From positions 248,001 through 312,000 of the forward strand of contig NZ_NSFT01000001.1 of assembly GCF_002294725.1 (NCBI RefSeq): a DNA stretch of 64,000 nt, read 5' to 3'. A program made the translations under genes and the position numbers. How positions within the stretch are numbered: the first letter of the stretch is position 1; each line of letters begins with the position of its first letter. The DNA comes from Mesorhizobium sp. WSM4313 (GTDB lineage Bacteria > Pseudomonadota > Alphaproteobacteria > Rhizobiales > Rhizobiaceae). Under the pieces are notes generated by a model. It searched no databases. It was given only the letters and a program-made list of their open reading frames with translations, and was not told the DNA's origin. Shown here one piece after another: positions 55,129-64,000 of this stretch.

Positions 55129-55372
55129 CGTTGATGACAGCGATCGTAATTTTCAGTGCTCAACTCGCTACGGCAGATTCGCCGCGCATCCGGCGCCCGA
55201 TACGATTGTGACGTTTCAGCAACAGTTTATGAACAACCCCTGCTGTAGAAGTCAGAGAGAGGGGACTGCCCATTTCCCGCCATAAACCCGGAGCACCCGA
55301 GATATGTCCCGGGATGCGTGCCAGGTTGGCGCGGCGATGGGACCGGCCGCGGGGTGTGCGGCAAGGACGATG

Positions 55373-57083
<1,711 letters not shown>

Positions 57084-57097
<14 letters not shown>

Positions 57098-57911
57098 GGT
57101 GTTGAGGTCGTCTGTCTTTTCGGCACTGGTCGCTCTGGCGACCTTGGGCGCCGTCGGGCAGGCCATGGCCTTCGACGACAAGGTGTTCGACGACAAGACC
57201 GGCGTGAAGCCGCAGTCGAGCCCCTGGGCGGTGTTCCAGTTCGGGTTCTCCGCCTACAAGAGCGGCCATAAGGATCAGGCGGTCGAGGCCTATAAATACG
57301 CCGCCGAGAACGGCCAGATCGGCGCCACCTGGAAGCTTGCGCGCATGTATGCCGAAGGCGACGGCGTGACGCGCGACGATTACGCCGCTTTCAAGTTCTT
57401 CTCGGAAATCGTCGATCAGGATGTCGAGCCCGGCTCGCCGGAAGAGAGCTATGTGTCGGACGCGCTGGTGGCGCTCGGCGACTATCTTCGCAAGGGCATT
57501 CCCGGCACCCCGGTCGAGGAAAACGACGTCGCGGCGCAGGAATATTACATGCGCGCCGCCGCCAACTACCGCAATCCAAACGCCCAGTTCGAGATCGGCC
57601 AGATGTTCCTCAAGGGCGAGGGTGGCGTGAAGGCCAGCGTCAAGCAGGCAGGCCGCTGGCTGCAGCTCGCGGCCGAGAAGGGCCATGCCGGCGCGCAGGC
57701 GACGCTCGGCAATCTACTGTTCCAGAGCGGCAAGGTCGTGCGCGGCCTGGCGATGATGACCGCGGCGCTGGCGCGGGCTCCGGCGGCCGACCAGCCCTGG
57801 ATCCGCAACATGCAGGAAGAGGCTTTCGCCGCGGCCGGCGAGGCCGATCGCCGGACCGCGATCTCGCTCGCCGACGATATCCTGACCAAGGGCAACAACG
57901 GCGACCAGTAA
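57084..57911 (+). CDS. exoR: ExoR-like periplasmic Sel1-repeat regulator
   Basis: This 275-residue secreted protein has a signal peptide ([17 protein letters not shown]) and Sel1/TPR-like repeats throughout. It closely follows Sinorhizobium Exo[67 protein letters not shown] and [17 protein letters not shown]. ExoR is the periplasmic inhibitor of the ExoS sensor kinase (ExoS-ChvI), controlling exopolysaccharide, motility and symbiosis. Translation starts at ATG 57084, inside the end of ilvD, giving a complete signal peptide. exoS and chvI are not in the window. Confidence 0.88.
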
Positions 57912-57976
57912 GCGCAGGTTGGCGATAGCGTGCATGGCAGCTTGGCGCATGCATTGGCTAATGTAGCGCTGGTCGA

Positions 57977-58136
57977 CCCCCCACTCCGTCTCGGCTTCGC
58001 CGAGACACCTCTCCCCCGATCGACGGGGTAGAGGAAGGCGCCAAGCTTTTTGTCGTCAACGCTCGTCCGGCAAGGCTCCTTTCCTTTCCCTCCGGAGGGG
58101 GGAAGGTGGCGCTGCGAAGCAGCGACGGATTGGGGG
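57977..58136. repeat. Multi-hairpin intergenic element after exoR
   Basis: This stretch contains a chain of small palindromes: GTCTCGGC-TTC-GCCGAGAC (57988-58006), CCCCCGATCGACGGGG, CCCTCCGGAGGGG and CGCTGCGAAGCAGCG. Its ends (CCCCCCACTCCGTC and GACGGATTGGGGG) are partly complementary. It takes up about half of the 321-base gap between exoR and the next gene. Confidence 0.65.
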
Positions 58137-58232
58137 AACCACCTGGCAATCAAGCCTCGGCCTGATCAGTCGCGCCAGTCTCAGAAGATGTGTGCATAGC
58201 GTAACCTGGATGGCGGGGAGATCAACGAAGCC

Positions 58233-58526
58233 TCAGTTCTCGGTCGGCTCCGTCGGCGTCTGGCCGGGCGTCGGGGTCGAAAGCGATGTCGGGTGCGGCT
58301 TTGGCGCTTCGCCCGGACATTCGTCCTTGATCCTGGTCCAGGACGTGTTGTTGAGAACCATGTCGCAGCGGGCGAGGTAACTCTCGCCGGCCAGCGTCAG
58401 GCACGCCGTCTCGCCGACGTTGAAGGATTTGCCGTTGGCAAGACAGGTTGGCGCCGCCAGCAACGGCGCCGGCGCGGCAAGCGCCAAGGCAAGGCCGGCT
58501 GGCCAGAAAAGAAATCGGATCGCCAT
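58233..58526 (-). CDS. Small secreted hypothetical protein
   Basis: This 97-residue protein has a signal peptide (FLFWPAGLALALAAPAPLLA) and a short mature domain with four cysteines (PTCLANGKSFNVGETACLTL, ARCDMVL, DECPGEA) followed by a Thr/Pro-rich tail. The pattern suggests two disulfides in the periplasm. Proteins of this kind occur as hypothetical entries in Rhizobiales; no function is known. It lies on the same strand as xthA, 71 bases downstream of its stop. Confidence 0.72.
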   Translation of the reverse strand: MAIRFLFWPAGLALALAAPAPLLAAPTCLANGKSFNVGETACLTLAGESYLARCDMVLNNTSWTRIKDECPGEAPKPHPTSLSTPTPGQTPTEPTEN

Positions 58527-58597
58527 TCAACCCCCACAGCAAGCCGCATCAAAGACGGGATTTGTGGCGATACTGGGTCAGGGTGCCTGGCAACGTC

Positions 58598-59392
58598 TCA
58601 GGCGGGCTGCAGGCTGAGGTCGATGGCGACCGGCACGTGGTCGGACGGCTTTTCCCAGGCGCGGACGTGCTTTTCCACCGAGGCCGACGAGAAGCGGTTG
58701 GCGGCTTCGGGCGAGAGCAGCAGGTGGTCGATGCGGATGCCGTTGTTTTTCTGCCAGGCGCCGGCCTGATAATCCCAGAAGGTGTAGACGCCGGCCGAGT
58801 CGGTCACGGCGCGCACCGCTTCGGTGAAGCCGAGATTCTTCAGCCGGCGAAAGGCCTGCCTCGTCTGTGGCTGGAACAGCGCGTCGCCCAGCCAATTTTC
58901 GGGAAACCGGGCATCGGCGGGTTCGGGAATGACGTTGTAGTCACCGGCCAGCACCAGCGCTTCCTCGAGCCGCAGCCGCTCCTGCGCCCAACGCTCCAGT
59001 CGCGCCATCCAGGCGAGCTTGTAGGAAAACTTCCGTTCATCGTCGACCGGATTGCCGTTCGGCAGATAGAGCGAAGCGACGCGCAAGGCGCCCTGGTCGG
59101 TGGAAAAAACGCCTTCGATGAAGCGGGCATGATCATCCGCATCGTCGCCCGGCAGGCCGCGATTGACCTCGTCGAAGGGAAGCTTCGACAGAAGAGCGAC
59201 GCCGTTAAAACTCTTCTGGCCGTTGGTCTCGACATTGTAGCCCAGCGCCTCGATCTCGGCGCGCGGGAACTGGTCGTCGACAGTCTTGATCTCCTGCAGG
59301 CACACGATGTCCGGCGCGCTTTCGGTCAGCCAATGGGTGAGGTTGCCGATGCGGGCGCGAACGCCGTTGATGTTCCAGGTGACGATCTTCAT
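58598..59392 (-). CDS. xthA: Exodeoxyribonuclease III
   Basis: This 264-residue AP endonuclease/3'-exonuclease removes damaged ends and cleaves at abasic sites. Family motifs in order: KIVTWNINGVRAR (residues 2-14), PDIVCLQEIKT with the metal-ligand Glu, LVLAGDYNVIPEP with the catalytic Asp and Asn, IRIDHLLLSPEA, and SDHVPVAIDL with the final Asp-His. The length is standard. It lies seven bases after the VOC-family gene on the same strand and is probably in one operon with it and erpA. Confidence 0.94.
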   Translation of the reverse strand: MKIVTWNINGVRARIGNLTHWLTESAPDIVCLQEIKTVDDQFPRAEIEALGYNVETNGQKSFNGVALLSKLPFDEVNRGLPGDDADDHARFIEGVFSTDQGALRVASLYLPNGNPVDDERKFSYKLAWMARLERWAQERLRLEEALVLAGDYNVIPEPADARFPENWLGDALFQPQTRQAFRRLKNLGFTEAVRAVTDSAGVYTFWDYQAGAWQKNNGIRIDHLLLSPEAANRFSSASVEKHVRAWEKPSDHVPVAIDLSLQPA

Positions 59393-59399
59393 GAGGACC

Positions 59400-59792
59400 T
59401 CAATGCTCTTCGGGCGGCAGGCGTTCGACGAGGCCGATCGTATTGCCTGCGGGGTCCTTTAGGAAGGCCATCCATTCGCTTTCCCCCGCCGGGCCGAACC
59501 GCCCCTCGGTGTCGCGGTGGACGAGCGTCGGCGGCGCGGTGAAGGGAATGCCCGCGGCTTTCGCCTCGGCGTGGAAGGCTTCGAGGCCGGCGATGTCGAA
59601 ATAGACGGTGCCGGCCGGGACGCCGTCGGTGAAGAGGAGGCGCACGTCACCGGCCATAATGAAGGCAATACCGGGCGGGTCGTAGCGGGCGTGCACGTTC
59701 AGACCAAGCACGTCACGCCAGAAAGCAAGCGTCGCATCGAGATCGCGGCCAGCCGAGAGCGCGACCTGACGGACCGCGCCGATGGCAGGCAT
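59400..59792 (-). CDS. VOC-family (glyoxalase/bleomycin-resistance fold) protein
   Basis: This 130-residue protein has the paired beta-alpha-beta-beta-beta units of the VOC fold: LDATLAFWRDVLGLNVHARY near the N-terminus and GESEWMAFLKDPAGNTIGLV near the C-terminus. Metal-ligand positions are plausible but not certain. Possible roles are lyase, dioxygenase or binding protein; none can be chosen. It lies four bases after the erpA stop and seven before xthA, so it is likely co-transcribed with both. Confidence 0.82.
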   Translation of the reverse strand: MPAIGAVRQVALSAGRDLDATLAFWRDVLGLNVHARYDPPGIAFIMAGDVRLLFTDGVPAGTVYFDIAGLEAFHAEAKAAGIPFTAPPTLVHRDTEGRFGPAGESEWMAFLKDPAGNTIGLVERLPPEEH

Positions 59793-59796
59793 CGGA

Positions 59797-60144
59797 CTAT
59801 ATGGAAAAGCTCGTGCCGCAGCCGCAGGAGGCGACCGCGTTCGGGTTCCTGATCTGGAAGGACTGGCCCATCAGATCGTCGACGAAGTCGATCACTGAGC
59901 CGCCCATATAGACCAGCGACAGGTCGTCGATCAGGATGGTTGCGCCGTCCTTCTCGATGGCGACATCGTCATCGTTGCGGTCGCCTACCAAATCGAACTT
60001 GTAGGAAAAGCCGGAGCAGCCGCCGCCTTCGACGGAAACGCGCAGCGCCGTCTTGCCCGGTTCGCCGGAAACAATCCTGGCGATCCGCTTCGCCGCGGCA
60101 TCGGTCATCTCGACCTTCATGGCAGTCTTGGCATCCGCGCCCAT
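59797..60144 (-). CDS. erpA: Iron-sulfur cluster insertion protein ErpA
   Basis: This 115-residue A-type carrier passes iron-sulfur clusters to target enzymes. The three conserved cysteines are in [13 protein letters not shown] and in the C-terminal [23 protein letters not shown] near the start and [20 protein letters not shown] are typical of the family. The ATG at 60144 has AAGGTGA five bases upstream; a shorter start at 60120 (MKVEMTD) is possible, and in-frame codons extend upstream to 60252. It is divergent from dgt, with 70 bases between the starts. Confidence 0.9.
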   Translation of the reverse strand: MGADAKTAMKVEMTDAAAKRIARIVSGEPGKTALRVSVEGGGCSGFSYKFDLVGDRNDDDVAIEKDGATILIDDLSLVYMGGSVIDFVDDLMGQSFQIRNPNAVASCGCGTSFSI

Positions 60145-60214
60145 CGGCGTCACCTTGCTTTCGGTTTCACATGATAGGTATGAAGCGGGCGGGGCCAAGT
60201 CAACTGGTGGATCA

Positions 60215-61444
60215 ATGGACGAGCGGCAGGGCAAGGATGCTCTCGGCGACATCGGGTTCGGCGACCGGCCGCGCGCCGTCTATGCGAGCGATCCGGCGCG
60301 CTCGCGCGGCCGCCTGTTCGACGAGCCGGAAAGCCCGACCCGCACACCGTTCCAGCGCGACCGCGACCGCATCATCCATTCCACCGCCTTTCGCCGGCTG
60401 AAGCACAAGACGCAGGTGTTCGTCGCGCATGAGGGCGACCACTACCGCACGCGGCTGACGCATTCGATCGAGGTGGCGCAGATCGCCCGCGCGCTGGCAC
60501 GGGCATTGCGCGGCGACGAGGATCTCGCCGAAGCCGTGGCGCTGGTGCATGATTTCGGCCATACGCCCTTCGGGCATACGGGCGAGGACGCGCTCAACGA
60601 GAAGATGGCGACCTGGGGCGGCTTCGATCACAACGCCCAGTCGCTGCGTATCGTGACGCGGCTCGAGCGGCGCTATGCCGAATTCGACGGGCTGAACCTC
60701 ACCTGGGAAACGCTGGAGGGGCTGGTCAAGCACAATGGCCCGCTGACCGACGCGAGCGGGAAGGGGCTCAAGGGCCCGGTGCCGCAGGCGATCCGCGACT
60801 ATTCGGAGCTGCACGACCTCGAGCTCGACCGCTTCGCCGGCATCGAGGCTCAGTGTGCGGCGATCGCCGACGACATTGCCTACAACGCCCATGACATCGA
60901 CGACGGCTTGCGCGCCGGCCTGCTGACGCTGGATATGCTTGGAGAGGTCGGTCTGCCCGGCTCGATCCTGAACAGCGTGCGTGCCAAATATCCTCAGCTC
61001 GACGATGTTCGCACCGGCCACGAGCTGATGCGCCGGCAGATCACGCTGATGGTCGAGGATGTCATCGCATCGACCATCGCCAATATCGAGCGCCTGAACC
61101 CGGACAGCGCCGACGCGGTACGCGCGGCCGGCGAGACCTTGGTGACCTTCTCGGCCAGCATGGCGGCGGCCGAAAAGGAATTGAAGGCCTTTCTCTACAA
61201 GCATCTATACCGGCATGCGGAGGTTATGCGCGTGCGGGCCGATGCCGAACAGATCGTGCGCGAGCTGTTCGACGTCTATTTCGCCGATCCGCGCGCCATG
61301 CCCGACGGCTGGCGCGAAGGGCTCGACCGGGCCGAGGACCGCATCAAGGCGCGCAGCGTCGCCGACTTCCTGGCCGGCATGACTGACACCTATGCACTCA
61401 AGGAACATCGGCGTCTGTTTGACCATACGCCCGATTTGAGCTAG
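60215..61444 (+). CDS. dgt: Deoxyguanosinetriphosphate triphosphohydrolase-like protein
   Basis: This 409-residue HD-domain enzyme hydrolyses dNTPs to nucleosides and triphosphate. Motifs are [16 protein letters not shown] (first His), [15 protein letters not shown] (HD pair, about residues 111-125) and, further on, the Asp in [15 protein letters not shown]. It is of the shorter alphaproteobacterial type, not E. coli Dgt (505 residues). The ATG at 60215 is preceded by GGTGGA. It is followed by argS after a 61-base gap, an arrangement common in Rhizobiales. Confidence 0.9.
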   Translation: MDERQGKDALGDIGFGDRPRAVYASDPARSRGRLFDEPESPTRTPFQRDRDRIIHSTAFRRLKHKTQVFVAHEGDHYRTRLTHSIEVAQIARALARALRGDEDLAEAVALVHDFGHTPFGHTGEDALNEKMATWGGFDHNAQSLRIVTRLERRYAEFDGLNLTWETLEGLVKHNGPLTDASGKGLKGPVPQAIRDYSELHDLELDRFAGIEAQCAAIADDIAYNAHDIDDGLRAGLLTLDMLGEVGLPGSILNSVRAKYPQLDDVRTGHELMRRQITLMVEDVIASTIANIERLNPDSADAVRAAGETLVTFSASMAAAEKELKAFLYKHLYRHAEVMRVRADAEQIVRELFDVYFADPRAMPDGWREGLDRAEDRIKARSVADFLAGMTDTYALKEHRRLFDHTPDLS

Positions 61445-61505
61445 GGCGAGCCTCGATTTTGCCGGCCACCGAGCCGGTCGCCTCTTAAAGCCCAGAGCAC
61501 TTCCG

Positions 61506-63263
61506 ATGAATATCTTCGCCGATTTCAACGCGCGGATCATAAAAGCCGTCGAAGCCCTTGACCTGAAAGACAAGGATGGGGCCGCGCCCGACCTGTCGCG
61601 TGTCGCGGTCGAGCCGCCGCGTGACGCCAGCCATGGCGACCTCGCGACCAACGCGGCGATGGTGCTGGCCAAGCCCACCGGACAGAACCCGCGCGCGCTT
61701 GCCGAGAAACTGGCCGAAGCGCTACGGGGCGATGCTGATGTTGCCTCGGCCGAGATCGCCGGGCCGGGCTTCGTCAATCTCAGGCTGAAGGACGGCTTCT
61801 GGCACACGCACCTGGCGGCGTTACTCGGCGAGGGGCGCAATTATGGCCGCTCGACCGTCGGCGGCGGCCGCAAGGCCAATGTCGAATATGTCTCGGCCAA
61901 TCCGACCGGCCCCATGCATGTCGGTCATTGCCGCGGCGCCGTGGTCGGCGATGCTTTGGCCAATCTGATGGCCTTCGCCGGCTACGACGTGACCAAGGAA
62001 TACGTCATCAATGACGCCGGCTCGCAGATCGACGTGCTCGGCCGCTCGGCGTTGCTGCGCTATCGTGAAGCGCTCGGCGACGATATCGGCGAGATCCCGT
62101 CCGGTCTCTATCCGGGCGACTATCTGGTCCCCGTCGGCCAGGCGCTAGCCAAGGAATTCGACCGCGGCCTGCTGCAGATGCCGGAAGAGGAGGCGCTGGC
62201 GATCGTCAAGGACCGCACAGTCGACGCGATGATGGCGATGATCCGCGAGGATCTGGCGCTGCTCAACGTGCATCACGACGTGTTCTTCTCCGAGCGCACG
62301 CTGCATGCCGACAACGCCAAGAAGATCCGGGCGGCGATCGCCGACCTGACGCTGAAGGGTCACATCTACAAAGGCAAGCTGCCGCCGCCCAAGGGCGAGA
62401 AGCCGGACGACTGGGAAGACCGCGAGCAGACGCTGTTCCGCTCGACCGCGGTCGGCGACGACATGGACCGGGCCCTGGTCAAGTCGGACGGCTCGTTCAC
62501 CTATTTCGCCGCCGACGTCGCCTATCTCAAGGACAAGGTCGATCGCGGCTTCGTCGACCTGATCTATGTGCTCGGCGCCGACCATGGCGGCTATGTGAAG
62601 CGGCTCGAGGCGCTGGCGCGCGCGGTTGCCGGCGATGCCGTCAAGCTCACCGTGCTGCTTTGCCAACTCGTAAAACTGTTCCGCGACGGCGAGCCGGTCC
62701 GCATGTCGAAACGGTCCGGCGATTTCATCACGCTGCGCGAGGTCGTGGAAGAGGTCGGCCGCGACCCGATCCGCTTCATGATGCTTTACCGCAAGAACGA
62801 CGCGCCGCTCGATTTCGACTTCGCCAAGGTCACCGAGCAGTCGAAGGACAATCCGGTGTTCTACGTGCAGTACGCGTCGGCGCGCTGCCATTCCGTTTTC
62901 AGGCAGGCGAGCGAGCAGCTCGGCGAGGCGAACTTCGATCGCAACCGGCTCGCGGCCTCGGTGGCTGCGCTGGCCGACGAGGGCGAGATCGCGCTGATCC
63001 GGAAGCTGGCCGAATATCCTCGGCTGATCGAATCCGCGGCGCTTTCGCTGGAGCCGCACCGGCTGGCATTCTACCTCTACGATCTGGCTTCCAGCTTCCA
63101 TGCACAGTGGAATCGCGGCAACGACAACCAGGACTTACGTTTTGTTAAGGTTAACGACCGAGAATCAACTTATGCCAGACTAGGGCTGGTGCAGGCTGTT
63201 TCGGATGTTTTGACTTCCGGCCTGACGCTGATCGGGGCAGACGCGCCCATCGAAATGCGTTAG
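61506..63263 (+). CDS. argS: Arginyl-tRNA synthetase
   Basis: This 585-residue class I synthetase charges tRNA-Arg. It has an N-terminal Add1 domain (about residues 1-100), the HIGH-type motif HVGH in [18 protein letters not shown] (about residue 138), and the KMSKS-region equivalent [16 protein letters not shown] near residue 400. The C-terminal anticodon-binding DALR domain ends [19 protein letters not shown]. The length is normal. A weak GAGCACTTCCG precedes the ATG. The SPOR-type gene follows after 103 bases. Confidence 0.96.
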   Translation: MNIFADFNARIIKAVEALDLKDKDGAAPDLSRVAVEPPRDASHGDLATNAAMVLAKPTGQNPRALAEKLAEALRGDADVASAEIAGPGFVNLRLKDGFWHTHLAALLGEGRNYGRSTVGGGRKANVEYVSANPTGPMHVGHCRGAVVGDALANLMAFAGYDVTKEYVINDAGSQIDVLGRSALLRYREALGDDIGEIPSGLYPGDYLVPVGQALAKEFDRGLLQMPEEEALAIVKDRTVDAMMAMIREDLALLNVHHDVFFSERTLHADNAKKIRAAIADLTLKGHIYKGKLPPPKGEKPDDWEDREQTLFRSTAVGDDMDRALVKSDGSFTYFAADVAYLKDKVDRGFVDLIYVLGADHGGYVKRLEALARAVAGDAVKLTVLLCQLVKLFRDGEPVRMSKRSGDFITLREVVEEVGRDPIRFMMLYRKNDAPLDFDFAKVTEQSKDNPVFYVQYASARCHSVFRQASEQLGEANFDRNRLAASVAALADEGEIALIRKLAEYPRLIESAALSLEPHRLAFYLYDLASSFHAQWNRGNDNQDLRFVKVNDRESTYARLGLVQAVSDVLTSGLTLIGADAPIEMR

Positions 63264-63366
63264 GTTTAACTAAAAAACCTGTCACCTTTTGCCCACATTG
63301 CGCTGGTAAGGGCCAACCCTGCGCGACGTCCATGGCGTCCGACTGTGTGCGAGTTCGGGAACAATA

Positions 63367-64000
63367 ATGGCAGACAGAACCCCGCTGAAAGTAGCCGACC
63401 ACAACGACATCGCCGACGATGATCCGTTCGCTGAACTGACCCGGATCATGGGTTTCGATCCGCGCCAGCCGGTGCGGCAGCCGGCCCCCGCGGCCGAAAA
63501 GGCCAATCAGGCCGTGGAGGCTGACGATTTCGACATCGACCTCGAGAAGGAGTTGATGGGCGAGTTCGACACCGTCGAGGAAAGCGCGCCGGTCGCTCAG
63601 CAGGCTGCACTGCATCAGATCAGCAAAGAGCCGGCCTTCGAGGCTGCCAGCGCCGCCGCGAATGACGACGAGCTTACCGCTTCCTTCGAGCAGGATTTCG
63701 TATTCGACGACGCGGCGGATTATGCCGACTTCGCCGTGGCCCGTGCGCCGGAGCCGGATTTTGCGCCGCAGCCGCAGGCGGCGCCCGAACCGGAAGTCGC
63801 GCCAGAGGCGCATTTTGGATCTGAGGCGCATTTCGCGCCGGTGCCAGAAGAAGCTTCCGAGCCGGAAGTCGCTTTCGACGACGATTTCGACAAGGCGGTC
63901 GCCAGTTCGCTCGATGTCTCGCCGGTCGAAGATGATCTTGCGATCGACCGGGAAATGGCGGCTTCGCTGGACCAGGATTTCCAGCTCGACCATCACGAGC
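63367..64000 (+). CDS. N-terminal part of an acidic protein, probably SPOR-domain (partial)
   Basis: This frame opens at ATG 63367 (MADRTPLKVADHNDIADDDP) and runs to the end of the window, 211 codons, without a stop. The visible part is strongly acidic and low in complexity, rich in Asp, Glu, Ala and Pro, with recurring FDDDFD/LDQDFQ-type segments. No signal peptide is seen at the start. In Rhizobiales the gene after argS usually encodes a single-membrane-spanning SPOR-domain protein that binds septal peptidoglycan. That assignment is from position, since the membrane and SPOR parts would lie beyond the window. Confidence 0.7.
   Translation, partial: MADRTPLKVADHNDIADDDPFAELTRIMGFDPRQPVRQPAPAAEKANQAVEADDFDIDLEKELMGEFDTVEESAPVAQQAALHQISKEPAFEAASAAANDDELTASFEQDFVFDDAADYADFAVARAPEPDFAPQPQAAPEPEVAPEAHFGSEAHFAPVPEEASEPEVAFDDDFDKAVASSLDVSPVEDDLAIDREMAASLDQDFQLDHHE

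Overview
The window is GC-rich chromosomal DNA of an alphaproteobacterium of the order Rhizobiales. It most resembles Mesorhizobium or a close relative; the genus is an inference. The order is supported by the Rhizobiales-type heme and iron genes (hmuPSTUV, hmuQ, RirA), an ExoR-like Sel1 protein, and the runs tolC-popZ-valS and xthA-erpA-dgt-argS. No phage, intact insertion sequence, CRISPR array or rRNA operon was seen.

Left part (1-11.0 kb): carbon and amino-acid metabolism. It holds an AEC carrier, succinate-semialdehyde dehydrogenase, aldose 1-epimerase, a KDG-type sugar kinase, a FixH/YtkA-like protein paired with a di-heme peroxidase lipoprotein, and a divergent Lrp-type regulator/PutA pair for proline catabolism.

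Heme and iron region (11.1-20.3 kb): hmuR, tonB and hmuQ run leftward and hmuPSTUV run rightward from a shared control region that contains a TGA-N9-TCA (RirA-type) box. The iron regulator rirA follows, with an Irr-like palindrome in front of it. Two copies of a long inverted-repeat element bracket the hmu genes.

Middle (20.3-43.3 kb): a DUF445 protein, a phasin and a MaoC hydratase; a MocR-type regulator divergent from an EamA exporter; a zinc alcohol dehydrogenase; an FAH/maleylacetoacetate isomerase pair; a FIST sensor / hybrid kinase / LuxR response regulator module; a form II CO-dehydrogenase-like coxSLM operon with heptamer-repeat hairpins in both gene gaps; an acyltransferase; SRPBCC, GNAT and CutC proteins; a partly deleted ArsR/AHSA1-type locus; a carboxymuconolactone decarboxylase-like protein; a cupin; and an EmrAB-type efflux pair.

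43.3-46.3 kb is gene-poor and looks like the least conserved stretch: about 1 kb without a supportable gene, a P-loop kinase-like protein, one small hypothetical protein, one small secreted protein, and tRNA-Asn.

Right part (46.5-64 kb): conserved housekeeping genes. These are tRNA-Cys, a PIMT-family methyltransferase, TolC, PopZ, ValRS, a FadL-type porin, IlvD overlapped by ExoR, a small secreted protein, exonuclease III, a VOC protein, ErpA, dGTPase, ArgRS and the acidic N-terminal part of a protein that runs off the end.

A recurring theme is palindromic or short-tandem intergenic sequence of several unrelated families. Together with the FIST/kinase module, the RirA/Irr circuitry and the deletion scar at 38.6-38.9 kb, these are the observations most worth following up.
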